A stretch of 64,000 nt of DNA from Megaustenia siamemsis (taxonomy: Eukaryota; Mollusca; Gastropoda; Stylommatophora; Ariophantidae), in NCBI GenBank assembly GCA_032433765.1, contig JAVIAB010000051.1, positions 50,069,530 through 50,133,529 of the forward strand. Direction: 5' to 3'. Position numbers and translations under genes: made by a program. This document shows positions 55,428-64,000 of the stretch, one piece after another (the stretch's first letter is position 1; the number at the start of each line of letters is the position of its first letter). The notes under the pieces are model-generated. The model did no database searches. It had not been told where the DNA came from and saw only the letters and a program-made list of their open reading frames with translations.

Positions 55428-55452
55428 GAGGCAAACAATCTGAAACAAACTA
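55428..55452 (-). repeat. Right terminal inverted repeat of copy 2b
   Basis: GAGGCAAACAATC, then TGAAACAAACTA on the plus strand. It is followed by TA and then directly by the 51 bp array. Confidence 0.88.
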
Positions 55453-55735
55453 TAGTAGTAGTTACAGTGTTAAAGGTCCTGTATACCAGAAACAATTTTG
55501 AGCAAGTAGTAGTTACAGTGTTACAGGTCCTATATACCAGAAACAATTCTGAGCAAGTAGTAGTTACAGTGTTACAGGTCCTGTATACCAGAAACAATTC
55601 TGAGCAAGTAGTAGCTACAGTGTTACAGGTCCTGTATACCAGAAACAATTCTGAGCAAGTAGTAGCTACAGTGTTAAAGGTCCTGTATACCAGAAACAAT
55701 TCTGAGCAAGTAGTAGTTACAGTGTTACAGGTCTA
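55453..55735 (+). repeat. 51 bp minisatellite, right block
   Basis: About 5.5 units, very homogeneous (CCTGTATACCAGAAACAATT, CTGAGCAAGTAGTAG), ending at GTCTATGTCCCTC. Confidence 0.93.
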
Positions 55736-56227
55736 TGTCCCTCAGAGACATTTCTGCGTCTATGTCCTCAGTAAACATTCATTACGGATTGTATTTCTCA
55801 TGGGGCCACCTATTTGTGGACATTTCTCCATCATTTGCAGCGACATTTCAGGTGTCACGTGCATATCTGTTTCCGATAACGTGGCTTCTGAGAAAGTAGC
55901 ACTACTGTTACTTGTGAAGCTCTTGTGGCAGCCGCTTTTTGATGAGCGAAAATGTTGGAAGGACTTCATATTTTGAGACCCCTGTTTCTTCAGTGTTTAT
56001 GATTCAAATTTGAAAATGTATTACCAGAGGAGCGCGAATATCTTCATGTAGAAAACATAGGGAAACCTACTTGAAGACTGCAAATTGAAAAGTGTTTAAC
56101 GTAAAATGTTTGTAAACATGCGCTCTATAACTAGTAGTTATGAAATTGTGAAGAGTATTAGGATATGCTTCACTGTGAAGATAAAATAATTTATTCTACA
56201 GCACATTTTTTTTCCAAATGACAAGAG
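55736..56227. other. No gene recognised
   Basis: Unique-looking sequence after the array. No feature supported. Confidence 0.4.
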
Positions 56228-56412
56228 ATTTAATCCTGATCGACGGCTTCCAGGTTCACCCAGCCTTAAATGAGTAGCTAATTTTTTTTTCTGGAAAATG
56301 TAGAGCGGAATACTGACCACGTTACCCCAGAAAACATGTGCCGAAGGTTTATAAAAATGATGGTCACTAACACAATATTTCCTATACGCCACTTGGGCTC
56401 TTTACTTTACTT
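56228..56412 (+). mobile_element. SINE1 fragment without head
   Basis: GATCGACGGCTTCCAGGTTC, ACCCAGCCTTAAATG, ACTAACACAATATTTCC, TACGCCACTTGGGCTCTTTA. It lacks the A-box region and has a deletion in the 3' hairpin. Confidence 0.85.
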
Positions 56413-56590
56413 TTTTTACGGCACATTTTTGCGAATGCGATCATTAAAAAAAAAAAAAACGACTCAATACTGAAGGAGTGCACTGTGATATGTTTATGAA
56501 AGCTTTCGGCAGTTAACAAAATAGTTAGTTTATCACCAACAATGGAAAACAAAACAAGTTGACTTTCTTTGGTGCCTTTCAGCTGACATT

Positions 56591-56849
56591 GGCAGCCGCG
56601 ATAGCTCAGTGGTTAGTGAACTGGACTACAAAGAACAAGGGGTAGGGTTCGATCCCAACCGACGGCCTCCGGTTCACCCAGCCTTAAATGGGTACCGGAT
56701 TTTTTTCTGGGAAAGTAAAGCAGCACGGGCGTAATACCGACCACATTACCCCAAATATCATGTGCTGAAGGTCTGTAAAATATAGGGTCACTAACACCAT
56801 ATTTCCCTATACGCCACTTGGTGTGACGGCGGTACTTTACTTTACTTTG
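56591..56849 (+). mobile_element. SINE1, full length with TSD
   Basis: The duplication AGCTGACATT at 56581-56590 and 56850-56859. The head GCCGCGATAGCTCAGTGGTT could fold nearly into a tRNA cloverleaf, B-box GGTTCGATCCC. The 3' hairpin is CGCC-ACTT-GGTG. The tail TACTTTACTTTACTTT suggests a (TTTAC)-type terminal repeat for the family. Confidence 0.93.
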
Positions 56850-56859
56850 AGCTGACATT

Positions 56860-57214
56860 ATATTTTAACATTTATGGGCAGTAACATTTCACACGGGTAA
56901 TGTGTATGAAAGGTAATTATCGAACATCCGGTCCAAGATGGCAAGTGAAGTTTATTTTGTGTGCAGATCACAAGCAGTATTATTGTGAAAATAGTGTTTA
57001 TAATGTGTTGAATTAGGACAGAAATTTGAAGTAAAGTATTTTAATTAAAATGAATTATATTACTCCGTATTTGAAAGACAGCAAAAATATACGTAAAATG
57101 TAAATATCGAGGTGTGTAACATGTTATATAGTCACAATCAATTCGAAGTAACCTGAGCTAAATAAGTCCTGAATATGTGGACTAACATGCAGCCTAGCTA
57201 ACAATCTGGTAAGC
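56860..57214. other. No gene recognised
   Basis: AT-rich spacer with no coding or repeat evidence. Confidence 0.4.
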
Positions 57215-57520
57215 TGACAGAGGATTAAAATATTACTCATACAGAGGACAGAGGATTAATGTATTACTCATACAGATGATAGAGATTATAAAATTACTCA
57301 TACAGATGATAGAGGATTAATATATTACTCATACAGATGACAGAGGCTTAATATATTACTCATACAGATGACAGGGGATTAATATATTATTCATACAAAG
57401 GACAGAGGATTAATATATTACTCATAAAGATGACAGATGATTAATATATTCCTCATACAGAGGATTAATATATTACTTATACAGATGACAGACGAAAAAT
57501 ATATTACTTATACAGATTAA
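57215..57520 (+). repeat. 31 bp minisatellite, ~10 units
   Basis: Units of ACAGATGATAGAGGATTAAT + ATATTACTCAT with moderate divergence. An RTE-A copy begins 20 bases beyond. Confidence 0.92.
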
Positions 57521-57540
57521 TCATGGGGTATAAACACACA

Positions 57541-58418
57541 CATTTTTAAAAACATCATAGAGATGCCAGGCCTACAAATTAATGGAAAGATAATCAATAA
57601 CCTAAGATATGCTGACGATACTGTACTGCTAGCAGAAAATCCTAAAGATCTACAACAATTACTTAATGAAATAAACATGACAAGCAAAAAATATGGACTA
57701 GATATGAATATCAAAAAGACTAAAACTATGATCATAAACAAAGAAGATACTCAAAACCCACAAGTGGATATCAAAATAGAAGGAATAGATCTGGAGACAG
57801 TTCAGAACTACAACTACCTTGGACATACTATAACCAGTGATGGAGAATGTACAACTGAAATAAACAAAAGAATAGGAATGGCAAAAAAGTAATTTTAATG
57901 TCATGAAGAACATACTAACATAAAAACAAATAACACCAGGGCTAAAACTAAGAATAGCAAAATGTTACATCTTCTCAATATTCTTATATGGTGCAGAAAC
58001 ATGGACATTAGACAAGAAAACAGAGCAGAGAATTGAAGCCTTTGAAATGTGGATATATAGAAGAATAGGTAGAACTGGATGGAGTGAAAAGAAAACAAAC
58101 GATGAAGTCTTAAAACAACTAAAAATGAAAAGAGAACTACTAAGCACAATTCAAACAAGACAAATGCGATTCATGTTAAAAGACACAACAGTCTACTAAA
58201 AGTAATCCTGGAGGGGAAAATACAAGGTAAAAGAGGCAGAGGCAGACCAAGACTAACATGGACGAGTAACATCAACAAATGGACAAATCAGTCTATGACA
58301 ACCTGCACCATCAAAGCAAGAGACGGAGCAGAATGGCGCTCCATGGTAGCCAACCTCGTTGCGGAGAATGCACTCGATGATGATGATGATGATAATGATG
58401 ATGATGATGATGATGATG
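57541..58418 (+). mobile_element. RTE-A LINE, 5'-truncated copy
   Basis: Flanked by ATAAACACACA at 57530-57540 and 58419-58429, with a GATGATGAT tail (58376-58418). The frame 57563-57892 (GLQINGKIINNLRYADDTVLLAENP..YNYLGHTITSDGECTTEINKRIGMAK) is intact to a run of A where an extra base shifts it. Later blocks include AETWTLDKKTEQRIEAFEMWIYRRIGR and a deletion in the LGHVKRH stretch, and the element ends before a complete GDGTR terminus. Inactive. Confidence 0.92.
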
Positions 58419-58429
58419 ATAAACACACA

Positions 58430-58744
58430 AGAAAACCACGAAATACAGTAGCAGCTAAAGATAATTCGCATCTTTATCAACATAAACAACGATAACACCA
58501 GATTGAGAGGATTTCTATGAAAAAAGATGGACAGAATATTTGAAATACTGAGAAAGGCCACTGTAGAAGAGGTCAACAAAACAGCAAACGATCGCAAACT
58601 CCCCCCGCTCCCGTTTTCCAAACCCAAGGCTGAAAAGCAAGTGGAAGAAAAAATTGATCAAGCAAGCGTTTGCTTTAATTATATATCGTCGTCATCACTG
58701 CAAAGCTATTAATAAATGGCTATCTTTAATTGAGAGGAGGATAC
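58430..58744. other. No gene recognised
   Basis: Spacer containing a 61-codon Lys/Glu-rich frame (58527-58712) without recognisable domains. Probably chance. Confidence 0.4.
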
Positions 58745-59705
58745 TAAACTTAATTTTGTTTAATGCCACCACTATTGTGTTAAGTTGCCATCACTATTTT
58801 GTTTAGTTGCCACAACTGTTTTGTTGAGTTGTCACCCCACTATTTTGTTTAGTTGCTACCACTATTTTGTTTAGTTCTTCTTCTTCGGCCTCTTTTCTCT
58901 TTTCACTGATACCTAAAATGTGTTGTGGTTTATATCATTTGTCGTTCTTGAGCTGCTCGAACAGTCTGAATTAGTGATTTTCCTTTGTTGTTACATGTCT
59001 CTGTCACTGCATCTATCCATTTGTTTAGTTGCCACAACTATTTTGTTTAGTTACCATCACTATTTTCTTTAGCTACCACCACTATTTTCTTTAGTTGCCA
59101 CCACTATTTTCTTTAGCTACCACCACTATTTTCTTTAGTTGCCACCAAAATTTTCTTTAGTTGCCACCACAATTTTTTTAGTTGCCACCACTATTTTCTT
59201 TAGTTACCACCACTATTTTCTTTAGCTGCCACCACAATTTTCTTTAGTTACCACCACTATTTTCTTTAGCTGCCACCACAATTTTCTTTAGTTGCCACCA
59301 CAATTTTCTTTAGTTGCCACCACAATTTTCTTTAGTTGCCACCACAATTTTCTTTAGTTACCACCACTATTTTCTTTAGCTGCCACTACAATTTTCTTTA
59401 GTTGCCACCACAATTTTCTTTAGTTACCACCACTATTTTCTTTAGCTGCCACTACAATTTTCTTTAGTTGCCACCACTATTTTCTTTAGTTACCACCACT
59501 ATTTTCTTTAGTTGCCACCACAATTTTCTTTAGTTGCCACCACAATTTTCTTTATTTACCACCACTATTTTCTTTAGTTGCCACCACAATTTTCTTTAGT
59601 TGCCACCACAATTTTCTTTAGTTACCACCACTATTTTCTTTAGTTGCCACCACAATTTTCTTTAGTTGCCACCACAATTTTCTTTAGTTGCCACAACTAT
59701 TTCAT
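58745..59705 (+). repeat. 22 bp minisatellite
   Basis: More than 35 units of TTGCCACCACAATTTTCTTT+AG, with variants TACCACCACTATT and GTTTAG. The left part is GTTTAG-type and the right part CTTTAG-type, so the two halves homogenised separately. A LINE-F fragment interrupts it at 58877-59020. Confidence 0.95.
58877..59020 (-). mobile_element. LINE-F 3' fragment in the 22 bp array
   Basis: Minus strand: ATGGATAGATGCAGTGACAG.., ..CAAGAACGACAAATGATATA, ending AAAGAGGCCGAAGAAGAAGAA. Matches 12231-12376 at high identity and shows the family's GAA-type tail. TTGTTTAGTT flanks both sides (58867-58876, 59021-59030), which may be the target duplication or array sequence. Confidence 0.9.
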
Positions 59706-60099
59706 TTAAATAATCGACATAAATCTCCAACAGCCAATGTAGCTGTCTCAGGAACAAAACTTCTACTGCACCTGTTGTAAATTGAACCGAAGGGTAAAGA
59801 TGCTTTCAGTGCTCTGAAAACTGTATGACGACAGTTGCGAACACTGTCTGGGATACCCGCGGGGTGGCGTCAGGCTGAAGGACTCATTAAAGGAGATGTA
59901 TGGTTTCTTTTCTGGTGGGTAGAACTCCCAGAGTGCACAATAACTCTTCATCCGTACATCTAATTAGCGTTCAATCAAAATATTTGGAAACAAACAAACG
60001 GAATTGTAAACATGCACAGTTTGGAGTTTCACCTTAATTAATGCTTGCTATTACATTATCTTTTGTGACAATAATAAGATAATAGAATCGTCTGATGCA
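59706..60099. other. No gene recognised
   Basis: Unique-looking spacer. Confidence 0.4.
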
Positions 60100-60104
60100 A
60101 GAGG

Positions 60105-60925
60105 ATGAGACGATTTGGGACAGTGAGGAGATGATGTTGGCGCTGTGAGGAGGGGATTGTGACAATCTCGTGATGAGGAGATGATGTTAGCGATGTGAGG
60201 AGGGGATTGGGACAATCTCGAGATGAGGAGATGATGTTGGCGCTGTGAGGAGGGGATTGGGACAATCTCGAGATGAGGAGATGATGTTAGCGATGTGAAG
60301 AGAGGATTGTGACAATCTGGAGATGTGGAGATGATGTTGGCGATGTGAAGAGGGGATTGTGACAATCTCGAGATGTGGAAATGATGTTGGCGATGTGAAG
60401 AAGGGATTGTGAAAATCTCGAGATGCGGAGATGATGTTGGCGATGTGAAGAGGGGATTGTGACAATCTCGAGATGTGGAGATGATGTTGGCGATGTGGAG
60501 AGGGATTGTGACAATCTCGAGATGTGGAGATGATGTTAGCGATGTGAAGACGTGATTATGACAATCTGGAGATGATGTTGGCGCTGTGAGAAGGGATTTT
60601 GACTGTCTCGAGATGAGGAGTTGATGTTGACGATGTGAAGAGAGGATTGTGACATTCTCGAGATGTGGAGATGATGTTGGCGCTGCGAGGATGGGATTGT
60701 GACAATCTCGAGATGAGGAGATGATGTTTGCAATGTGAAGAGGGGATTGTGACAATCTCGAGATGAGGAGATGATGTTTGCGATGTAAAGAGGGATTGTG
60801 ACAATCTCGGGATGAGGAGATGATGTTAGCGATATGAAGAGGAGATTGTGACAATCTCGAGATGTGGAGATGATGTTAGCGATATGAAGAGGGGATTGTG
60901 ACAATCTCGAGATGAAGAGATTGTT
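60105..60925 (+). repeat. 50 bp minisatellite with palindromic core
   Basis: About 16 units of GATGTTGGCGATGTGAAGAG, GGGATTGTGACAATCTCGAG and ATGTGGAGAT. Each unit contains GATTGT-G-ACAATC, a near-perfect palindrome. The unit structure gives several overlapping minus-strand frames (SQSPLHIANIISSSRDC and similar) that are repeat artefacts. Confidence 0.95.
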
Positions 60926-62215
60926 TGTGAAGTTTGCAAGGTGAGGAGATACACAGTGACACTGCTCATGATGAGCCAACTATTTACGACACTGAGAAGT
61001 AGTATTTAGTTTGTGATATTTAACAAGATAGTGTAACATTTGTGACATTGGTAAGACGAGACTATTGCTCGTGGAACTAACAGAAATATTTAATATCATT
61101 GGTTAAACAAACCTGATTTGAGTCACAGACAAACCAAAACATTTTGCTAATATGTCTCCAGGCAACAATATACTGTCATTAAAGAGCTTATCTGGATAAA
61201 AGTATTACTCCCCTCCTTCATCAAACAGCGTCGGATTTTCCTTTAAACGAAAGCAAAACACAAGATCTAATCTTGACATTCAGGGAAAATTATGTAAGTC
61301 ACAAACTTGGTACATTTGATACGAAAATATGACTTCCGCTAACCGTCATGTCTATTTTAAATTCTTGTATCTTATTAACTGCAACGATTGATTTATCGAA
61401 TTGTTAAATCAGTCTTTGCGATCTTAATTAACCAAGAGGACTAATTATTTATACATTCATAGACATGGTTAAATAATTGAGACATGTTTATGCATCTACA
61501 GCTACCATATATAGTAGCAACCAAGAATAGTATATCTGATTATGCTTCCAGAGTACTGGTGCATATCACTTTTTATAGCTATTAAAATCAACAATATAAA
61601 CACTGAAGTGCATTGCTACCTAACATTTACATAAATGATCATGCAACTGTTTGCTGGTTTTATGAATCTTCTTGAGTTTACCCCTGAAACTCTAACCGTG
61701 GTATGTCGTATAACAGAAAATATGTATAATAAAAGTTTCAATTTATGTAGCTCGCTGCTTACGCACACATACACACACAAACGCGTACATATAAATGTCA
61801 CCATCTTTGTTTGTTTTAATGACGATCACAAACGTTCCGTTGCTTATATTCTCTGTTTGTTTTGTTGTTCATGTTATGCTTCAGGTTAAAACAATTATAG
61901 CATTTTCTGTGTCGAAATCTGTGTCTATTCATTTGGACATGTTACACGTTGCCATAATAAGGTTCATAGTAAGTTAGCGTAAGGTAATTATTACAATGTC
62001 ATCCACAATTTCTCTTATGTTTTATTTCTCAACAGGTTCAGTTTTTTTTTTCCATTTCAGAGAGTAATTTTAAAAAGTAAAGTATATACAATAATAATAC
62101 TTGTATAAAGGATGCATTGTTATTTTTATCAAAGTGTGTATTATACAGAAAAAATAAAAACTAAAGTAATAAAGTATATAATTTTGCTACAGATAACACT
62201 TTTTTTTTGCATTTT
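60926..62215. other. No gene recognised
   Basis: About 1.3 kb of AT-rich sequence. TTTGTGACA-like motifs near 61010-61060 hint at decayed tandem repeats. Small frames lack recognisable domains. Confidence 0.4.
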
Positions 62216-62231
62216 AGATTGTTACTATAAA

Positions 62232-62484
62232 AAAGTAAAGTACCCCGTCACGCCAAGTGGCGTATAGGGAATATGGTGTTAGTGACCATATATTTTACAG
62301 ACCTTCGGCACATGATTTTTGGGGTATTGTGGTCGGTATTGCGCCCGTGCCGCTTCACTTTCCCTGAAAAAAATCGGGTACCAATTAAAGGCTGGGTCTC
62401 ACCCGGAAGCCGTCGGTTGGGATCGAACCCTACCTCTTGTCCTTTGTAGTCAAGTTCACTAACCACTGAGCAATCGCGGCTACC
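62232..62484 (-). mobile_element. SINE1, full length, minus strand
   Basis: The 16 bp duplication AGATTGTTACTATAAA (62216-62231) and AGATAGTTACTATAAA (62485-62500) has one mismatch. On the plus strand the tail AAGTAAAGTAC is followed by CCCCGTCACGCC-AAGT-GGCG, the body, and the head ending ACCACTGAGCAATCGCGGC. The A-box has one change (GATTGCTCAGTGG). Confidence 0.93.
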
Positions 62485-62500
62485 AGATAGTTACTATAAA

Positions 62501-63250
62501 TAAAACATATTATTGCATGAAATTTCATAGAAACATGAATGGCCTTTATGAGCAAAATGAACCAAAATGGCAATGTTTTGATTGCGTTTCGTGTTATTTC
62601 CAATCGTGAAACTGTTATTAAAACGAATTCCTTTAATTTTTTACGAAACAAAAGAATCCAGATTAAATATCCCATAGAGCTTCAGGATTCCACAATATCA
62701 GTTGTAAAACTGCAACGAGGCTTCCAGTGCATACAAAAATGTGGACATGGATATACGAAACTCACCATCTTCGAAAGATAGTACACGAGAAGCAGAAGAA
62801 ATGGTTATTCTAAAATAAGCAACATTAAATATTATAGGAGCAACATTAAATGAAGTAAAGGAAACAGTAGACGTGGTTTGATGGAACTACGGAGATCGTT
62901 TTTTGACAGAAACTGATGAGGTGGAATGATGAACGTTAAAACTGAAACGTAAACAGAAACACATTTTGGTTACACATATAGCATTCATCTCTAGTCAAGA
63001 AATGCGAGAATATTGAAAGATGGATGAAAGATTGTACAGACAAAAAAATGCCCGATTAATCTAATTATAAATAAAGAAATCAATTCTGGAGCAAATAAAA
63101 CAAAACCTACTAAGTTACAGGAAGTAAGAATTGTGTTTAGAAAGGAGAGTTGTGTGTACTGATCGGGTGAGTACTCAAATTAATGTATAAGTCAAGTCAT
63201 TCACAATAAAACGGATAATGCATAAATGAATACTTATATATGTATAAAGA
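62501..63250. other. No gene recognised
   Basis: AT-rich. A CTGATGAGG...GAAACGT pair of boxes occurs near 62914-62955 without an obvious stem between them. Confidence 0.4.
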
Positions 63251-63451
63251 GTGGACAGGTTGGCTAGCTGCGCTTTCATTGAGGACTGTCAACCAATGAA
63301 TCTGGCGGGCATCTTCAATGTCCTTCGGGAAGTGGGAAGGACACAGGACTTCGACAATCATAAGTTCATGTCACTCCTTAGGATGAAAGAGATGGGAGTT
63401 AAGATAGGCACAGCCAGAATGAGAAACTTAGTGGACGTATATGAAGACTAA
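63251..63451 (+). CDS. Short open frame, function unknown
   Basis: 66 codons (start shown is a non-ATG or early codon; first clear Met residues lie inside). The peptide contains LASCAFIEDCQPMNLAGIFN and VLREVGRTQDFDNHKFMSLLR. Composition is ordinary protein-like rather than low complexity, unlike most frames nearby. After the stop another frame reads WTLRDLLRRGSEHIWTCSDC. I do not recognise either. It could be a relic of a mobile element (a LINE-like end with CATGATGATCC follows at 63546) or an exon. Confidence 0.25.
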   Translation: MDRLASCAFIEDCQPMNLAGIFNVLREVGRTQDFDNHKFMSLLRMKEMGVKIGTARMRNLVDVYED

Positions 63452-64000
63452 TCAACCTACACAGAACTGGAGTCGTCAGTCGCTGGACACTTCGAGACTT
63501 GCTGCGGAGGGGATCTGAGCACATATGGACATGTTCGGATTGCAATCATGATGATCCTCTAATAACTCAATAACTTATATCTGTTTTTATAGGCATACTA
63601 AAAGTACATCCATTGACATGCATCGCAGTAGGTTCTCTGCTTATGTACACTATTATTGGTCATTCACAGAATTAACGTTATTGATGTTGTTTCTTTAAGT
63701 ATGGTTCACGTGCTCTTGAACCAGACTTTAAAGGTCTGCTTCTTTCTGACCATTGTCTTAGCAAACTCTTCCAAACAATGTGTCTTCTGTCCGATACCTT
63801 CAAATCATGTTTATGATTTAGTCTTCAGATGAACAAGTAAACTTTCACTGTGTTGTGCTATGTCCTCAGACTATCATGTTTTTATGACGTACTTATAACG
63901 CAGAAGAGCTCTTTTTTGGATTTAGGACAAATATACAAAATTGATTATGGCTAAAATAATTAAAAGGTAGTCTAATAATATATTGTCGGCATTGAATCAA
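63452..64000. other. No gene recognised
   Basis: Unremarkable sequence to the window end. Confidence 0.4.

Larger units (their letters stand above)
53075..55452 (+). mobile_element. Mariner-like element copy 2b, complete
   Basis: A complete IS630-Tc1-mariner-type DNA transposon of 2378 bp. Terminal inverted repeats at 53075-53099 and 55428-55452 match at 22 of 25 positions (TAGTTYGYTTCAGATT, then TTTTGCCTC). TA dinucleotides (53073-53074 and 55453-55454) flank it as the target duplication. It is inserted in the 51 bp minisatellite and carries one intact transposase gene with about 510 bp before and 590 bp after it. It is much longer than typical 1.3 kb mariner/Tc1 elements, mainly because of the untranslated flanks. 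Confidence 0.93.

Noticed and set aside
60051..60979. Serine/histidine-rich frame of 267 codons and its overlapping neighbours
   Set aside because: Consists of the 50 bp minisatellite read in shifting frames. No non-repeat portion looks protein-like.

Overview
The window looks like a gene-poor, repeat-saturated stretch of an animal (metazoan) nuclear genome. I found no recognisable multi-exon host gene. Nearly everything identifiable is non-LTR retrotransposon (mostly RTE/BovB-like 3' ends with ATG-repeat tails), tRNA-derived SINEs, DNA transposons (IS630-Tc1-mariner and hAT), microsatellites, and more than a dozen minisatellite arrays. The AT-rich base composition, many 5'-truncated LINEs with 9-13 bp target-site duplications (TSDs), and tRNA-headed SINEs with a conserved 3' hairpin point to an invertebrate. 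A mollusc such as a cephalopod is my best guess, but nothing here proves it.

The family names RTE-A, RTE-B, RTE-C, ZF-LINE, LINE-D, LINE-F, LINE-G, SINE1, SINE2 and U1 are labels used only in this annotation.

Layout. 0-13 kb: RTE-A (621-1669), RTE-B (2178, 4050, 7806), a GACA/GATA microsatellite (3332-3530), a LINE encoding a C-terminal zinc finger (5831-6503) inside a ~46-50 bp minisatellite, SINE2 inside a 45 bp array (9317), RTE-C (10674) and LINE-F (11482-12376). 13-24 kb: an RTE-A fragment nested in SINE1, a non-autonomous hAT (13699-14504), a 28 bp array, and RTE-B and RTE-C copies. 24-39 kb: RTE-A (24903-26714), SINE1, RTE-C (27181), RTE-B (28558-29685), LINE-F relics, a 21 bp array (35213-35816), SINE1 (36880) and RTE-C (37796). 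39-45 kb: LINE-G split by a young zinc-finger LINE, then the longest RTE-A copy (42273-44310) fused head-to-head to an RTE-B fragment. 46-56 kb, the most interesting part: a cluster of four related IS630-Tc1-mariner elements. One carries an intact 425-codon transposase with DDE residues D172, D265 and E349, an unusual 83-residue D-E spacing. The elements are intermingled with a 51 bp minisatellite, and one of them contains a SINE that itself contains a LINE. 56-64 kb: SINE1 copies, RTE-A, and 31, 22 and 50 bp arrays.

The functional story is one of mobile elements only. Autonomous LINE and transposase coding sequences are mostly broken. The exceptions are the intact transposase at 53589-54866, the uninterrupted 5'-truncated LINE-D frame (48415-49890), the LINE-F frame (to 12322) and the two nearly identical zinc-finger LINE tails. 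TSDs were read by eye and allow a relative order of insertion in several places. Family names rest on motif recognition, not on database searches.
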